DNA of 64,000 nt. It comes from Xiphias gladius (taxonomy: Eukaryota; Chordata; Actinopteri; Istiophoriformes; Xiphiidae). Below the pieces are notes generated by a model, which was given only the letters and a program-made list of their open reading frames with translations, did no database searches and was not told the DNA's origin. Positions 35,401 to 46,800 of the stretch are shown piece by piece. The DNA lies in the NCBI RefSeq assembly GCF_016859285.1, contig NC_053407.1, positions 25,601,857 to 25,665,856 on the forward strand, read 5' to 3'. Position numbers and translations under genes: made by a program. Each line of letters begins with the position of its first letter. The first letter of the stretch is position 1.

Positions 35401-37901
35401 AATTGTTGGGGGTGATATGAAGTGTATGTGATTTGTAGTAAATGGGATAAAACATGCACAAACACTGGTACAGTCTTAAGAAAGAAGGCTCCTTACCTCA
35501 AACTTTGGTTAACCTGACAAAATGTATTTAAAGCTGGTAAAACAGTTTCTAACTTCTGCAACTAAGAGTCAGAAGCCGCCGGGTCATGGAGCTCCCGTGA
35601 CTCACCTCAGGATCCGGGGGGAAGAAGGTGCTGGTCACTCTGTACATGTTCTCCGAGTTCACCTGGATGCTGACGTTGTTGAAGCGCACCTCGTGGAAGT
35701 TGAGCGTGCTCGCTCGGGGGCAGATGTCGCTCTCACCGGCGTAGGCAGAAAACGTTACCGTGTTTTTCAGGTGACATCGAGGCAGGTTGTCGCTGACGGC
35801 GCCGTCCACATAATGCTGAGTGGAAAAGGAGGTGAAACTTGAAATCATAAACCGACTGTGCAGATCAACGAAAACTGTGAAACGTGCCCTGCGTTTATGA
35901 CTCAGTTTAAGTGACGAGCTGTCTTGAATACACAGTGATCGGGAATAAACATTTGGGTTACTCCGAGCAACTGAGAGGTACATGTGGATGACAAAAACTT
36001 TGGTCTGTTATACCAGGAAAACATGTCACCATCAACGTCCTGACGTGACAGACAACTTTGTCAAGTCATAGCTTAAGCGCAACAGCTCGCCGGCTCACTC
36101 ACCACTCCTCGGTACGTGGGTGGAATAACGCCGCAGTAGAGAGGGACGAAGCAGCTGCATAGGAGGGCCTGGGAGAAGCACATACAGTGTTACTGCATGG
36201 TGGTCACTGAAGGGCAACCTGTCTGAGCAGGCAAACACAGATGATGGAATGACGGTTCCTCAAAAAAAAAAAAAAATTTTTTTTAATTTCTTAAAATTTT
36301 GATAAGGGTATATGAATAGTTGAGCCTCATTTGAATGAAGGACTGGATGAAGGACTGGTGATCAAAACAGCATACAAAATTACAGCGACTGCATTGGATA
36401 TGATGGGGAACTTGAAAACAAAAAAAACAAAAAACACTTATTTTAACTCCTCACTACCATTTCTGACAGAACGGGAGAATCATTTCTCCATTTCTGGTCA
36501 AGAAGAAGAAACGATTTCCACACTTTCCTACACCATTTCCCCAAATTTCCAGTCAAACTTGCACAATCTGAAACACGACCAAAAAACTATCATGATTACA
36601 TAATCGCAGAGCCTATCTGCATCTTACTTTTGGCTGTGTATTGTTGGTAATTAAGACACCGCGCACTGTCTCTCGACTTCAGAGGAACTGACCCTGGAAT
36701 AAAGGGGGTCAGCTTAACTCCCAAATCGAAAAAAAAACCTTGCGGCACCTGAACGAGCTCCTCTCTGCTGTCGAACTCCGACACGAGTACGTTCTTCCCA
36801 TCAGACACCCTGGTCAGGGACACACTGAGCCTCCCCGAGGCTCGGACGTGGGCGTCGTCCGGAAGGTTCCCCAGCAGAGAGTCCTTCACTATCTGCAGCA
36901 GGTTGTAAGACGGGTGCAGGGGCCCCAGTTTGTGCCTCCTGGCCTCTCTGGCCATGAACATCAAATTGGCACAGCATTTTTCTGCACAGAGAAACACAGT
37001 CATTAGATACTAGTAATTAGGTGACTATGGCTCTTTAAGATAGATGTGACTACGTCAATCAAGGACTCAAGTTGAATTACCTCCTTTTATTTGAAATGAA
37101 TCTTTTTTTTTTTTCTAATTTTGGGTTATTGGGCTATTGGTATCTTGGATTAAATACTGGATAAAACTATTTACAATATCTCTATTTATTGGTTTCAGTG
37201 TTCTTCTTCCACTATCAGGTGGTGTCTAAAGTTCACCTGGCTAGACTTTGAGCCCAGAGTCTTCCCCATTAAAAAAAACCAAAAAAAAAAAAAACCCTCT
37301 TAACTGTGCACAAGTTTGAGGACTTTACTTTTGTGTTTCTGAATTCACTAAACATCAGAGGTGTCAAAACAAGATGCAACAATTCCTCAGCTCAAGTTTC
37401 CAGCAGAGGCTTTCGGTCGTGTCCGTGAAAGAGACCAGTGAGGTGAATGTGGCTACGAGCAGTGATGTGTCAGGCAGTGGACACAAATCAATCTGCCATG
37501 GGAGAGACAGAGGAAACACCCTGTGGAGATGCAATTACAAAATCAATATCCTATAATAATTTGAGGCGTTGGTATTGGAGATTTATCAAAGAACAACGCG
37601 GCTTAGTGCATTAGATATATGCCGAATTGTGTAATAAAATACAGTGATTTCAACGTTGTAAGCAGATTTTCTTGAACCAAAGTTTGATCTGTCGAGAGGG
37701 GACCGACGACTGACCCAGCGGGACTCCGACAGTGAGAACAGCAGCCATCAGGGCACCTGCGGAGGCTCCGTAGACTTTGGAGGCGTCTTGTATGAAGCGG
37801 GGGAACCGTTCAAGGACGCAGCTGGTGGCGCCGACATAATAAATCCCCATGAAGCCGCAGCCGGCAAAGGAGATGCTCCAGCCTTTCTTCAAATCCAACA
37901 T
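32449..37901 (-). CDS. pnpla3: Patatin-like phospholipase, PNPLA2/3 type, tandem copy B (9 exons, complete)
   Basis: Exons on the minus strand are 37901-37715, 36981-36749, 36168-36103, 35815-35606, 34691-34631, 34478-34278, 34090-33949, 33313-33206 and 32803-32449, giving 520 residues. The patatin fold is intact: GCGFMG oxyanion loop (14-19), GASAG with Ser47, and VDGA with Asp166, at the same positions as in human PNPLA3. It acts on acylglycerols or retinyl esters at lipid droplets in the family. Exon 8 gives [15 protein letters not shown], as in the lipid-droplet region of PNPLA2/3 (WLPDMPDD in PNPLA3). The C-terminal tail has [10 protein letters not shown], like PNPLA2, and a Pro/Ser/Thr-rich end. 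The residue matching human Ile148 is Val. PNPLA3 is favoured by the nearby samm50 exon, but parts read like PNPLA2 (GESDICP), so the orthology is not settled. Confidence 0.92.
33355..33470. repeat. Fragment of the GGTGGAAG repeat family
   Basis: Starts ATCAGTGGTGGAAGTACAC and continues with CTTAACTTAAATGTGCTGC, one end of the family described at 14393-14885. In intron 7 of pnpla copy B. Confidence 0.5.
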
Positions 37902-38321
37902 CTTCTCGGGTACGACTCAACTAGTCCAGGCTGTATAAACCCACCACCCACCACCCCCCCGCAAAAAAAAGATGCTGGCTCCTCTAAAATCTCATCTTAT
38001 TGAAAAGTTAAAAAAAAAAAAAAAAATGGAAATAATAAGATTATGGGGATCACTATCGACCGGCACCTTCACTCCACCTGTACACAGGATCCAAAGGTGA
38101 AAAAAAAAGCCAAACCTACGCAGTTAGGTCCCAGGTTGGGAGTTTGTTTTCCTATTGGCTGGAGCGAGGTGTGCGTGTCACCGGTTCGCGAGCCAAACCG
38201 GAAACACTGTAGTTCCACAGAGCGGAAACGACGAACGGTGCTGTCCTCACCCCCCTGCTTGGAGACTTTTAGCAACGCTTTGTGTGTTCGTTTGTTCGTT
38301 TTAAAAAAAAAAAAAATAAAA
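37902..38321. promoter_or_regulatory. Divergent promoter gap, pnpla copy B (-) and oxygenase (+)
   Basis: Only 420 bp separate the two start codons. The right half (38150-38280) is CG-rich and includes CCTATTGGCTGG (an inverted CCAAT box, about 38152). Poly-A runs at 38010-38025 and 38303-38316. Shared promoter use is inferred from the distance. Confidence 0.5.
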
Positions 38322-41026
38322 ATGCTTATTCCAGTAGTGGACTTTGCTGCGTACGGCCTGAGCCGGAGAGACGTTACCGACGAGCAGCTGAACGGCTTGA
38401 GCAAAGAGGTGAAGGCGGCGCTGGAAGAAATCGGTTTCGTTTTTCTGAAGAACAGCGGTATCACCCAAGAGGAGGTGAGGCCCGCAGATCAAACGCAAAC
38501 GCTCATCTAGCTTGTTGAAAGAGCTCGACGTAGATTCGTGCGTCTCTCCGCAGGTGGACCGCGTCATGGACGTTTCCAGGAGATTCTTCCAGCAGCCCGA
38601 TGAACTGAAGCGGCCCTTCAGAAGGAACAGCTTCGCCGACAGTCCCAACCACGGCTGGGTGTCGCTGGAGTCCGAGAGGTAGGGGTTCAGCGAATGAACA
38701 CAATACTTTCCGTCTGCGCTATTTACTGTTTTTTTTTTTGTTTTGTTTTTGTTTTTAAAAATCCGGATAACTGATTTTCAGGTTGAATCCACGTCGACCT
38801 GGAGACCTGAAGGAGGCATTCAACACAGTTTCACTTCACCCTGACATAGTAAGGTTTCGCTATCAAAGTCCGATTGAATTTAAACCTAACTCAAGGCAAA
38901 ATGCTACAAAAAAACAAAAAACAAAAAATTTCAATAATCAATATCAGTATCAGCAACAAGAATCTAAAACTGGTCAGACTCTAGTACTGTTCCCCTGTGT
39001 TGCAGAAATGGCCGTCATCAGAGGCTGTGACTGGGTTCCAGGAGATCCAGACGTCTTTCTTCCACAGATGCAAAGAGCTGAGCCTGCGGGTGCTGAGGGT
39101 GATGGCCCACTGCCTGGGTCTGGACCCGGACGTGTTCCTGAGTGTGCACCGTTTAATAGGAAGTATGTGCAGATCGCCGCGCTCACTGCTTTGACCCTTT
39201 AACACGAGCGGCTACAACATTAAAGCCAGTTACTGGTCTTGACAGCCCGGCTGATCGGTGGACGGTGGTTTAAGAACGGCCGATGACCGAGTGTCAGGGA
39301 CAGGCAGTGAGCCCAGGTCATTGACTGTCCACCTGGGGGGAGTAATACAAGCTTTCCCCACTCTAAACAAACTTGACTGGAGTAATAAACCGTTAGGTTA
39401 ACTTGACCCGAGAGGACAGTCGGCATGCAGCCTACAGGAGCTGTCTTCTCACTCCGCACGGAGTTTGACTCTGCATTGTCAGTGAAGGAGGTCAGTGTCA
39501 GACTTTTGGAAACACCATTGCAGTTACGCGGATGCCAAACATGTTGATTAGGGCTGAATGACGTATTTGGAGGAATTTCATTTATATTTTTGGCTTTTTT
39601 TTGTTTTGTTTTTTTGTTTTTGATCAACCGATCTTAGGAACTTTTGAGCAAGACTCCTTCATATGTAAATGTGAAGAGGTAGAAAAAAGTGATTGGCATA
39701 AACTCAAACCACACAACAAGAAAACCGATTGTAAAAACCCGACACCAGTAAAATCGTCGTCTTGGAAGACAGAAAAGAAACTCGGTGTGTGCCACAGACC
39801 TCTGTCAAGAATGCAGTTGTGTGCAAATTGCACATGTTGTCGACTTCTGCATAGTCCGCAATTAGTGTTTAAGTTCATGAAATAAAGAAGTAACAGCGCA
39901 TTAACAATAGAAGAGAGGCTCATTTTTAACGTCTGTTTGCTGCAGGGTTTTTTAAAATATATTTACATTTATCTCCTTTCGCTTCAAAAATTAACAATGT
40001 GTAATTTGCCCAGGAGTGCCTAAAATTTTGCATACAACTGTATCCTCAGACACCCGAGCCTTAAAGTACCTTCTCGTTTGTGTACCACGGCCAAAAATAC
40101 CATAACTCCCAATATAGAAGCACGTAGATCTCGGGCCCCACTGTAAACTCTCGTAATATCAGTATTATTATTCTGTTGTGTCTCCCGCAGCCGATGAGAA
40201 CGGCACAACGCTGCGGTCTCTGTACTACCCACCCGTGAACTCTGAGAAAACGAAGGAGGGTCAGCTGCGATGCGGGGAGCATTCAGACTACGGCAGCATC
40301 ACACTGTTGTTCCAGAGCTCTGAAGGTCTGCAGGTAATAATACTCACACCTCCGCCTCTCTGGATGCAAGACAAATTACAAATTGCAAATAAATGAAAAC
40401 AAGATTTTTCACGTCTAAAAACTAACTGAAGCCTCCAGGCTACTTCAGGCAACGTCTTTCACTTTTTTTTTGTTACATTTAATAATATTACACAAGGTTA
40501 ATGGTCTCACTTTGACTTCCCCTTTGTCTTTAAAATCATTGTTTCCAAACTGAAAATTTGGCCTAGATTTTTTATTTTTTTTATTTTTTATTTTTATAAA
40601 TTTTACTACTGTTGGAGAACTCCATCCTATCCACCTTGATCCCCAGGTCCGCACACGTTCAGGGGAATTCATCTGTGCTCCCTGCATCCCTGGAGCCGTC
40701 CTCGTCAACATCGCTGACCTGATGCAGCGCTGGACCAGCGACCGGTTTGTCTCTGTGGTGAGTTAAGAGGAATTTCTTTCAGATTTGAGTTCCATCTCTA
40801 AACAGGTTTGGATGGACTTAACTTTTTCTTTTTGTCTCAACAAGGATATAAAAGAGGCCAAAAATATTTGCGTGACGCTAAACAATCAGAGAGACTTATA
40901 TTTTCATCTTAATTAGTCTCCTCAAGTTTTTGAAGATTTCAGCCCATGAAGTACCTAGAAATCCTTTTAAATGGAAAAGCAAACACATAAATAAACACAC
41001 CAGACAATATTGAATAATTTATATGT

Positions 41027-41061
<35 letters not shown>

Positions 41062-41703
41062 AAGCAGTAGAAGCAGTAGAAGCAGTAGAAGCAGTTGTAG
41101 GAGTTGCAGAACAGCATATGAAACAGGAGACTGCTTGTAAAATCCAAAACTCCCCGTAATACTCACCAGCTGTAATTCCAAATGTATCCGCGTTATCTTG
41201 ATTTTTAATCCTGGCTTCAGCCGCCCTGCAGAAGAGTGATGTTTACATTTGTGTAAACAATGGTGAAATAATATTTTAATGTTTAATATAGTTAATATTT
41301 TAATTTGACTGCTATAAGGATTTTTAGCACACTTGCCACGAATCTCAACTTGACTATTATCTGACAATATTCATAATGCTATGGTCCCAAATACAATTAA
41401 GTTCATCATGACTATTCAACAAGTAACACAAACAGGATTATGGTATGTAATGTTAATAATGTCATATATATAATGTGTTGTGTATATAGTGAGAGAGAAT
41501 GAAAGCGCCTTATTAGAGTTGTTCCTCAGCGCCACAAGGTTTTGCTGCCCCCTGCCGGAGACTCCAGCACACGTCAGTCTCTGGCTTTCTTCGTCCAGCC
41601 AGATGATGAGGCTGTGATCACCTGCTGCGACGGCTCCAGCAAATACCCCCCAGTTAAGGCAGGGGAATACCTCACTGAGCGTTTCAAGGACTCCTACGGA
41701 TGA
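38322..41703 (+). CDS. 2-oxoglutarate/Fe(II)-dependent oxygenase, isopenicillin-N-synthase type (7 exons)
   Basis: Exons are 38322-38474, 38554-38678, 38782-38848, 39006-39162, 40191-40333, 40647-40757 and 41530-41703, all GT-AG, giving 309 residues. The N-terminal DIOX_N-like domain starts IPVVDFAAYGLSRRD and includes GFVFLKNSGI. The catalytic double-stranded beta-helix has the full iron triad: His198 and Asp200 in GEHSDYGSITLL and His254 in RHKVLLPP. The 2-oxoglutarate anchor is Arg267-x-Ser269 (TRQSLAFF). All catalytic residues needed are present, so it should be an active oxygenase with unknown substrate. Proteins of this type are best known from plants, fungi and bacteria. Fish carry uncharacterised members, which this gene resembles. 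The start is the first ATG in frame with PVVDF, just after a poly-A run. Confidence 0.9.
41026..41098. repeat. AGC/AGT trinucleotide repeat in oxygenase intron 6
   Basis: About ten CAG units followed by interrupted CAGTAGAAG units. It produces a false poly-Leu frame on the minus strand. Intronic, between exons 6 and 7. Confidence 0.9.
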
Positions 41704-41753
41704 AGCTGAATTTCCATCCATGAACTCTGTGGATGGATGGATAATGAATAAGT

Positions 41754-41813
41754 ACACACACACACACACACACACATATATATGTATGTGTGTGTATGTG
41801 TATACATACATTA

Positions 41814-41844
<31 letters not shown>

Positions 41845-42140
41845 CTATATATATATATATGTGTATCTATATATATATATGTGTGTATCTATATATATAT
41901 ATATATGTGTATCTATATATATAAATATGTATCTATATATGTATCTATATATATATATATATGTATCTATATATATATGTATCTATATATCTATATATAT
42001 GTATCTATATATCTATATACATGTATCTATATATCTATAGATACATATATACACACATAGATGTGTGTGTATATTTATAGATGTGTGTGAATATGTATGT
42101 ATGTATGTATGTATATGTGTGTATGTATACATACACACAC
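41754..42140. repeat. Compound (CA)n/(TG)n/(TATATG/TATC)n microsatellite
   Basis: A long low-complexity block of CA, TG, TA and TATC units, about 390 bp, starting 50 bp after the oxygenase stop codon, with a GTAT run and a CACT run at the right end. It creates false Tyr/Ile-rich frames on both strands. It lies between two convergent genes. Confidence 0.95.
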
Positions 42141-42288
42141 TCACTCACTCACTCTTAAATCTTTCTGTGGGAGGTATTCTGTTCGAAATGTTGAATATTT
42201 CCCTTATTGCTACATTTGTAGTTGTTTGAATATGATTGTGGCTGTGCGTGTGCGGGAGGTAAAGAAGCAAAACTGCGAGCTCATTCAA

Positions 42289-42294
42289 TTTATT
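42289..42294 (-). other. Candidate nucb2 poly(A) signal
   Basis: TTTATT on the plus strand reads AATAAA on the minus strand, about 1.5 kb after the nucb2 stop codon. It would give a long 3' UTR; nearer signals could also serve. Confidence 0.35.
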
Positions 42295-43752
42295 GTCCAC
42301 ACTCAAACTTTGTACAACAGTTTTATGAATTTCATACAGGGAACATTGGGTGGTGGAAAGATTTAACCGCTTTTATGAAGGGTACATAGAAAAATAATTA
42401 AAACTAGACCTGCAAACAGGTATACTGTGTTCCACAGAAGTTGGGTGACAGACAGATTTGTTAAAAGTGACATAAAATACACAATATAAGCTCTTTCTTT
42501 GTGGCTTATTGTATTTCCTATCTGTCGATTTATTCTAAAATTAAAGACTATTTCCAAGTCAGTCTTCGTCCCTGTAAATATATTTCCGAATTCAGTTTCC
42601 TTTGACGGAGGTGTAGAGAATAAATACATTTTTCTGTTATGAAAAAAGATTCACAGACACTCACCAGCACTGACAAAGACACACTTCAAACAAAACCACT
42701 TTAGAATCCATACATCCACTCTAACACCAGCACAATTATATTAAATTAAATTAAAGAGTTAAATATATAATATGTAACTTTATCTGTAAACTAAATATAT
42801 TCTTCGATCATCTGGTCCAGAGGAGACAACAGCTAGAAAATACAACTGAAGGAATATGTATTTCATGTGTGTGTAAACTTTAAATTTACATTTTTTTAAT
42901 TTTTATTTTATTTTTTAGTTTTTGTACATGGAATAGTTTCACTGCAAATGATCCCGACCATTCGAAAAAACGCCAAAGAATATGATGGCTGATGTTGAAG
43001 AGAGCTGTGTGTAAATGTTGCAGTTTGGAGCCCTCTTAGAAAACGTATAAAACAGTTAAGAGGTTTGACGATAAGAGAATTGACTTTTTGCAGCTAAGTA
43101 TATATATGGTATCACATTTTAAAATGAAACCTTAATACAAATGTAAAAATGAACAAGGTGAGAGGCAAGTTCCGGTCTTCTTAGAAAAAGAAAATTTTAA
43201 GGAAATTTGCTGAAATACTAGATAGGACCATTTCAGTCATTTGCCAGCAGTTCTACATAAACTCTAAAGTTACATTTATAACATCATTTTTTTCTGAAAT
43301 ATCAGGCTCTCTTCACCTGAGAAAAATAAATAATTTTAAAGGTTTTTTTTCTCTAAGAGGCAGCATCAGTGACAATACACTACAGTGTAGACTAAACAAA
43401 ACAGTCACTCCTTAGGCCAAAAGCCCTCCCCATTTCACCCCAAAGCGCTACCCATGGAGAACAAAGTCCTGTTGTGATAAAACATCAAAATGACAAAAAC
43501 AAAAGGGTCGATTGTCCACATAGAAAACTGGACCAGGTCCACCTTTCAAGTTTGGTTTACGCAGCCGAATCGGCCAACAAGGGGAATGACCTAATGGCCA
43601 CTAAATCTGAAGCCTGAAATCAGATTTTCTTATGTGCTCTTATTATTTAGGCATACTTTTGTCAAGTGGTGTTTTGGAAATCCCGGAAAAAACAAAACAA
43701 AACAAAAAAAACAACAGAAAATTGGAATCATTGCAAGGCAAACAAACGCGCG

Positions 43753-43754
<2 letters not shown>

Positions 43755-43793
<39 letters not shown>
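43755..43793. repeat. (CA)n microsatellite
   Basis: About 18 CA units with a CGCG-rich left edge, in the 3' UTR of nucb2 on the minus strand. Confidence 0.95.
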
Positions 43794-43795
<2 letters not shown>

Positions 43796-43832
43796 TTATT
43801 CATACAGCGCACAGACAGACTGGTGAGGCCTG

Positions 43833-46800
43833 CTAAGAGTGTCCTGGCACTGGTACATCCTGCTGCTGGTGACTACTGGGCAGTGGTTGATTGTTTCCTG
43901 TTACAACTGGTGCTGGTTCACCTTCACCTACGGGAGAGTCACATTGGCACAAGTTGATTGCGTTTATATAATCGTGGCGCTGACGATGAAAGGTTCTAAC
44001 AGTATCACAATGCGATACTTACGTTTGACATCAGATTTTATGCTTTCGACTTTTAACCTTTCCATTTCTTCTACTGCCTGAGCAGAGAGAGAAGGAGAGA
44101 GAGTGAGTGGGAACCTCTGATCAGTTTAATAACCTGACTCCACAGGTTACAACATTGTCATCAGAAATGATTTAAAATCATTAGAACTGTGGGTTACCGT
44201 GTCGATATTACTCAGTCTGCTGCACCTGTCAAGCGACTGTAGACTACTGGGGGAAGAAATCCTGATTGTATTTCACCTGCATGATGTTTTTATAATTGGT
44301 TTTTCTTTACTTCACCTTCTGTAGCCCCAGCCTCTGAGCATTGAGTTCTTCTTGCTTCCTTTCGAGCTCCTCTCTCTGTTTCTGCAGCTCGGTCGACTTC
44401 TTGTTGATGTCGTTCTCCTCGTTGGCCAGGTGCTGTTCAAACTCCCTCAGCTCATCCTCAGTGTAAAAGGGTTTGTGATCTAAAGTCTGCGGGGGCAAGA
44501 GCGGCGCCGTGCGGCAGGGTGGAGGGCAGGGAATGAGCAGATGTAACAAATCGAATGAAGAATGGGATGAAATTCAGATACGGATACGTAACAGCTCCTG
44601 ACACATTTTGTCAACTCTCTTGTATGAAATGTAGTTCTCACCTCCCACTCGTCTTTGTCGAGGAACTCCTCCTTCTTAGTGGCTGCTATGAACTCGCTCA
44701 GCGACACGAGTCTGTCTTGATTGGCGTCCACCTTAAGATGAGCACAGGAAGCTGCTTTAATCAACATGACTGCCAATTCATGGTATTCAAGATGAATTAT
44801 TGACCCGGGGGGGCAGGAGGAAGCCTTGACCTTGCAACTCAGGGAGTTAAAGCACTGACTCTTATTTTCCACTGCTGTTACTGTTTAGACCCATTTTTTA
44901 CAACACTGATAATGTCTGCACTTGTTTGCAGGGCTGTGTACACTTTGTCACTTCTGTGTAGTATCAGACAATTCAAGTGATATCCAACACACTGGTTCTG
45001 ATTTGTTATTGATTGGATGGATAGCGTGTTTTTCTACTGTGATCCAGTGTTTTTTTTTTTTTTTTTAAATGGGGGACTGATCAGATGGGGAGGCTATAAC
45101 TGAATATTTTTAACTAACACATGATACGTGTGACACCAGTACTGCATTTTTAATAAAACATGGAGGGACACTCACTTGGAAATAGGTTCTGATGTTAAAA
45201 CGCTTTAAGAATAGAAATAAATTAAAAAATAAGTCTTTTACTGACTGGACTCAAGAGATACATGTATCATTTGTGGATAATGAACAGGGCTGATCATTAC
45301 TGTATTCATAATAAACATGGGAAAACCTCCTTATCCTCTCCTTTACTGTGGTGGCTCACCTCGTTCATAACATGCTCTCTCATTCGCAGTCTCTCCTCCT
45401 CCATCTCAACCATATCGTCTTCTGCATTTTCGGGGTTGTACACCTTCTCCAGCTTGAAGGCACATAAGCACACCGATATTTCACCTGAGAGGCTTCCTCA
45501 TTAACATATTACATTATCCTAAAACATGCAGAACCAGGGCAGTGAGACATAAATAAATAGACATAAATACCTCTTTAGTGAAGAGAGCTTCGAGCTCAAT
45601 CTCATCGAAGAAACCATCTCCATTAGTGTCTGCGATGCAAATCAAATGACTGGAATTAACAGATCATTTCATCCATATGTAGTTTTTTCACAGGCATATA
45701 AGACTAATGTTATTAATATGATATTAAGGCTATATGCTACTGACCTATCCATGTACAACACATTAAGCCAGAAAGATCCCTTTTTGATGAGGGATGACTT
45801 TTGTGACTAGCTTGACGAATCACATTTTAATGCCAGATTCAGAGCTGGTCATATGTTTAAGAGAAAGAACAATGGAAACCTTTGATGTTCTGCTACAGGT
45901 ATTCTCGGCTCTCTACAGACAAATACTGTTTCTGTGGTTACCGTGCATTTTGAAGAAAGTCTTGGGATCAAAGTCCTCTGGGTCCAAACCGTCTGCCTCC
46001 TGCCACACCTCCTTCAGCTGGTCTTCACTGCCCTGCGCACACACCACACACACCGGGGTTGGCGTCACTTCATGTTCATTTCTATCACCCAACAGCCCCT
46101 TTCAGGATTTGTCCTTCCTCTGTATTCTCGTATTTTCGTATCACTTGGCTTCTTTATTTTCTACTATGCTTTTAATTCATCCTCCCATGCAGATCTAAAT
46201 AAAACCTGCTCAACTGACTCTTAATGTTGTTCAGTACAGGCCAAGTAATTCCCCCATCTAATAACTCACATTATAACTAAGAATAATGAACGAAGTAACT
46301 GAGAGTTTTATTTACGGCTACTTAATCAAATGAGCTGCCGTCTCGGCTACATCATTACAGCAAGAGACTTACAGGATGATTAATTTTGGGATGGTCAGCG
46401 TGTTTCTTTTTCATCTCCTCATAATGCTGCTCCTCCTTCTTGCGGTCCTCCTCGTTCATGTTCTTCAGACGTTCCCTCCTCTCATGCTCCTTCATCATCT
46501 CGTATCTCTTGAACTCATCGTGGCGGTCCTTGTCAAAGTTCTCCAGGTCATTGGTCGCCTACGAACGAAAACATACACTTGAGAAGGGGAATTCACACCT
46601 GGATCGCACGGCTTGTATTTGCACACCTTTCTGGAATTGATTCATTCTGTTCTGTCCCTTGTTCCATGGAGGGTAAAGCAAAGTTCTTGGCTGAACGAAT
46701 TACTGAATGAATTCTCGATCAATCAAAAACATGAGTAAACACAATTATGCCAACTGTTCTGCGCTGATTTGCTTATAATGTCTAATGGCTGCTGATCAAG

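Noticed and set aside
40939-41367. 142-codon minus frame with a poly-Leu run
   Set aside because: Comes from the intronic CAG repeat, between two good exons of the oxygenase on the other strand.
41720-42060. Tyr/Ile-rich open frames of 92-106 codons
   Set aside because: They are translations of the TA/TG/CA microsatellite; no gene.
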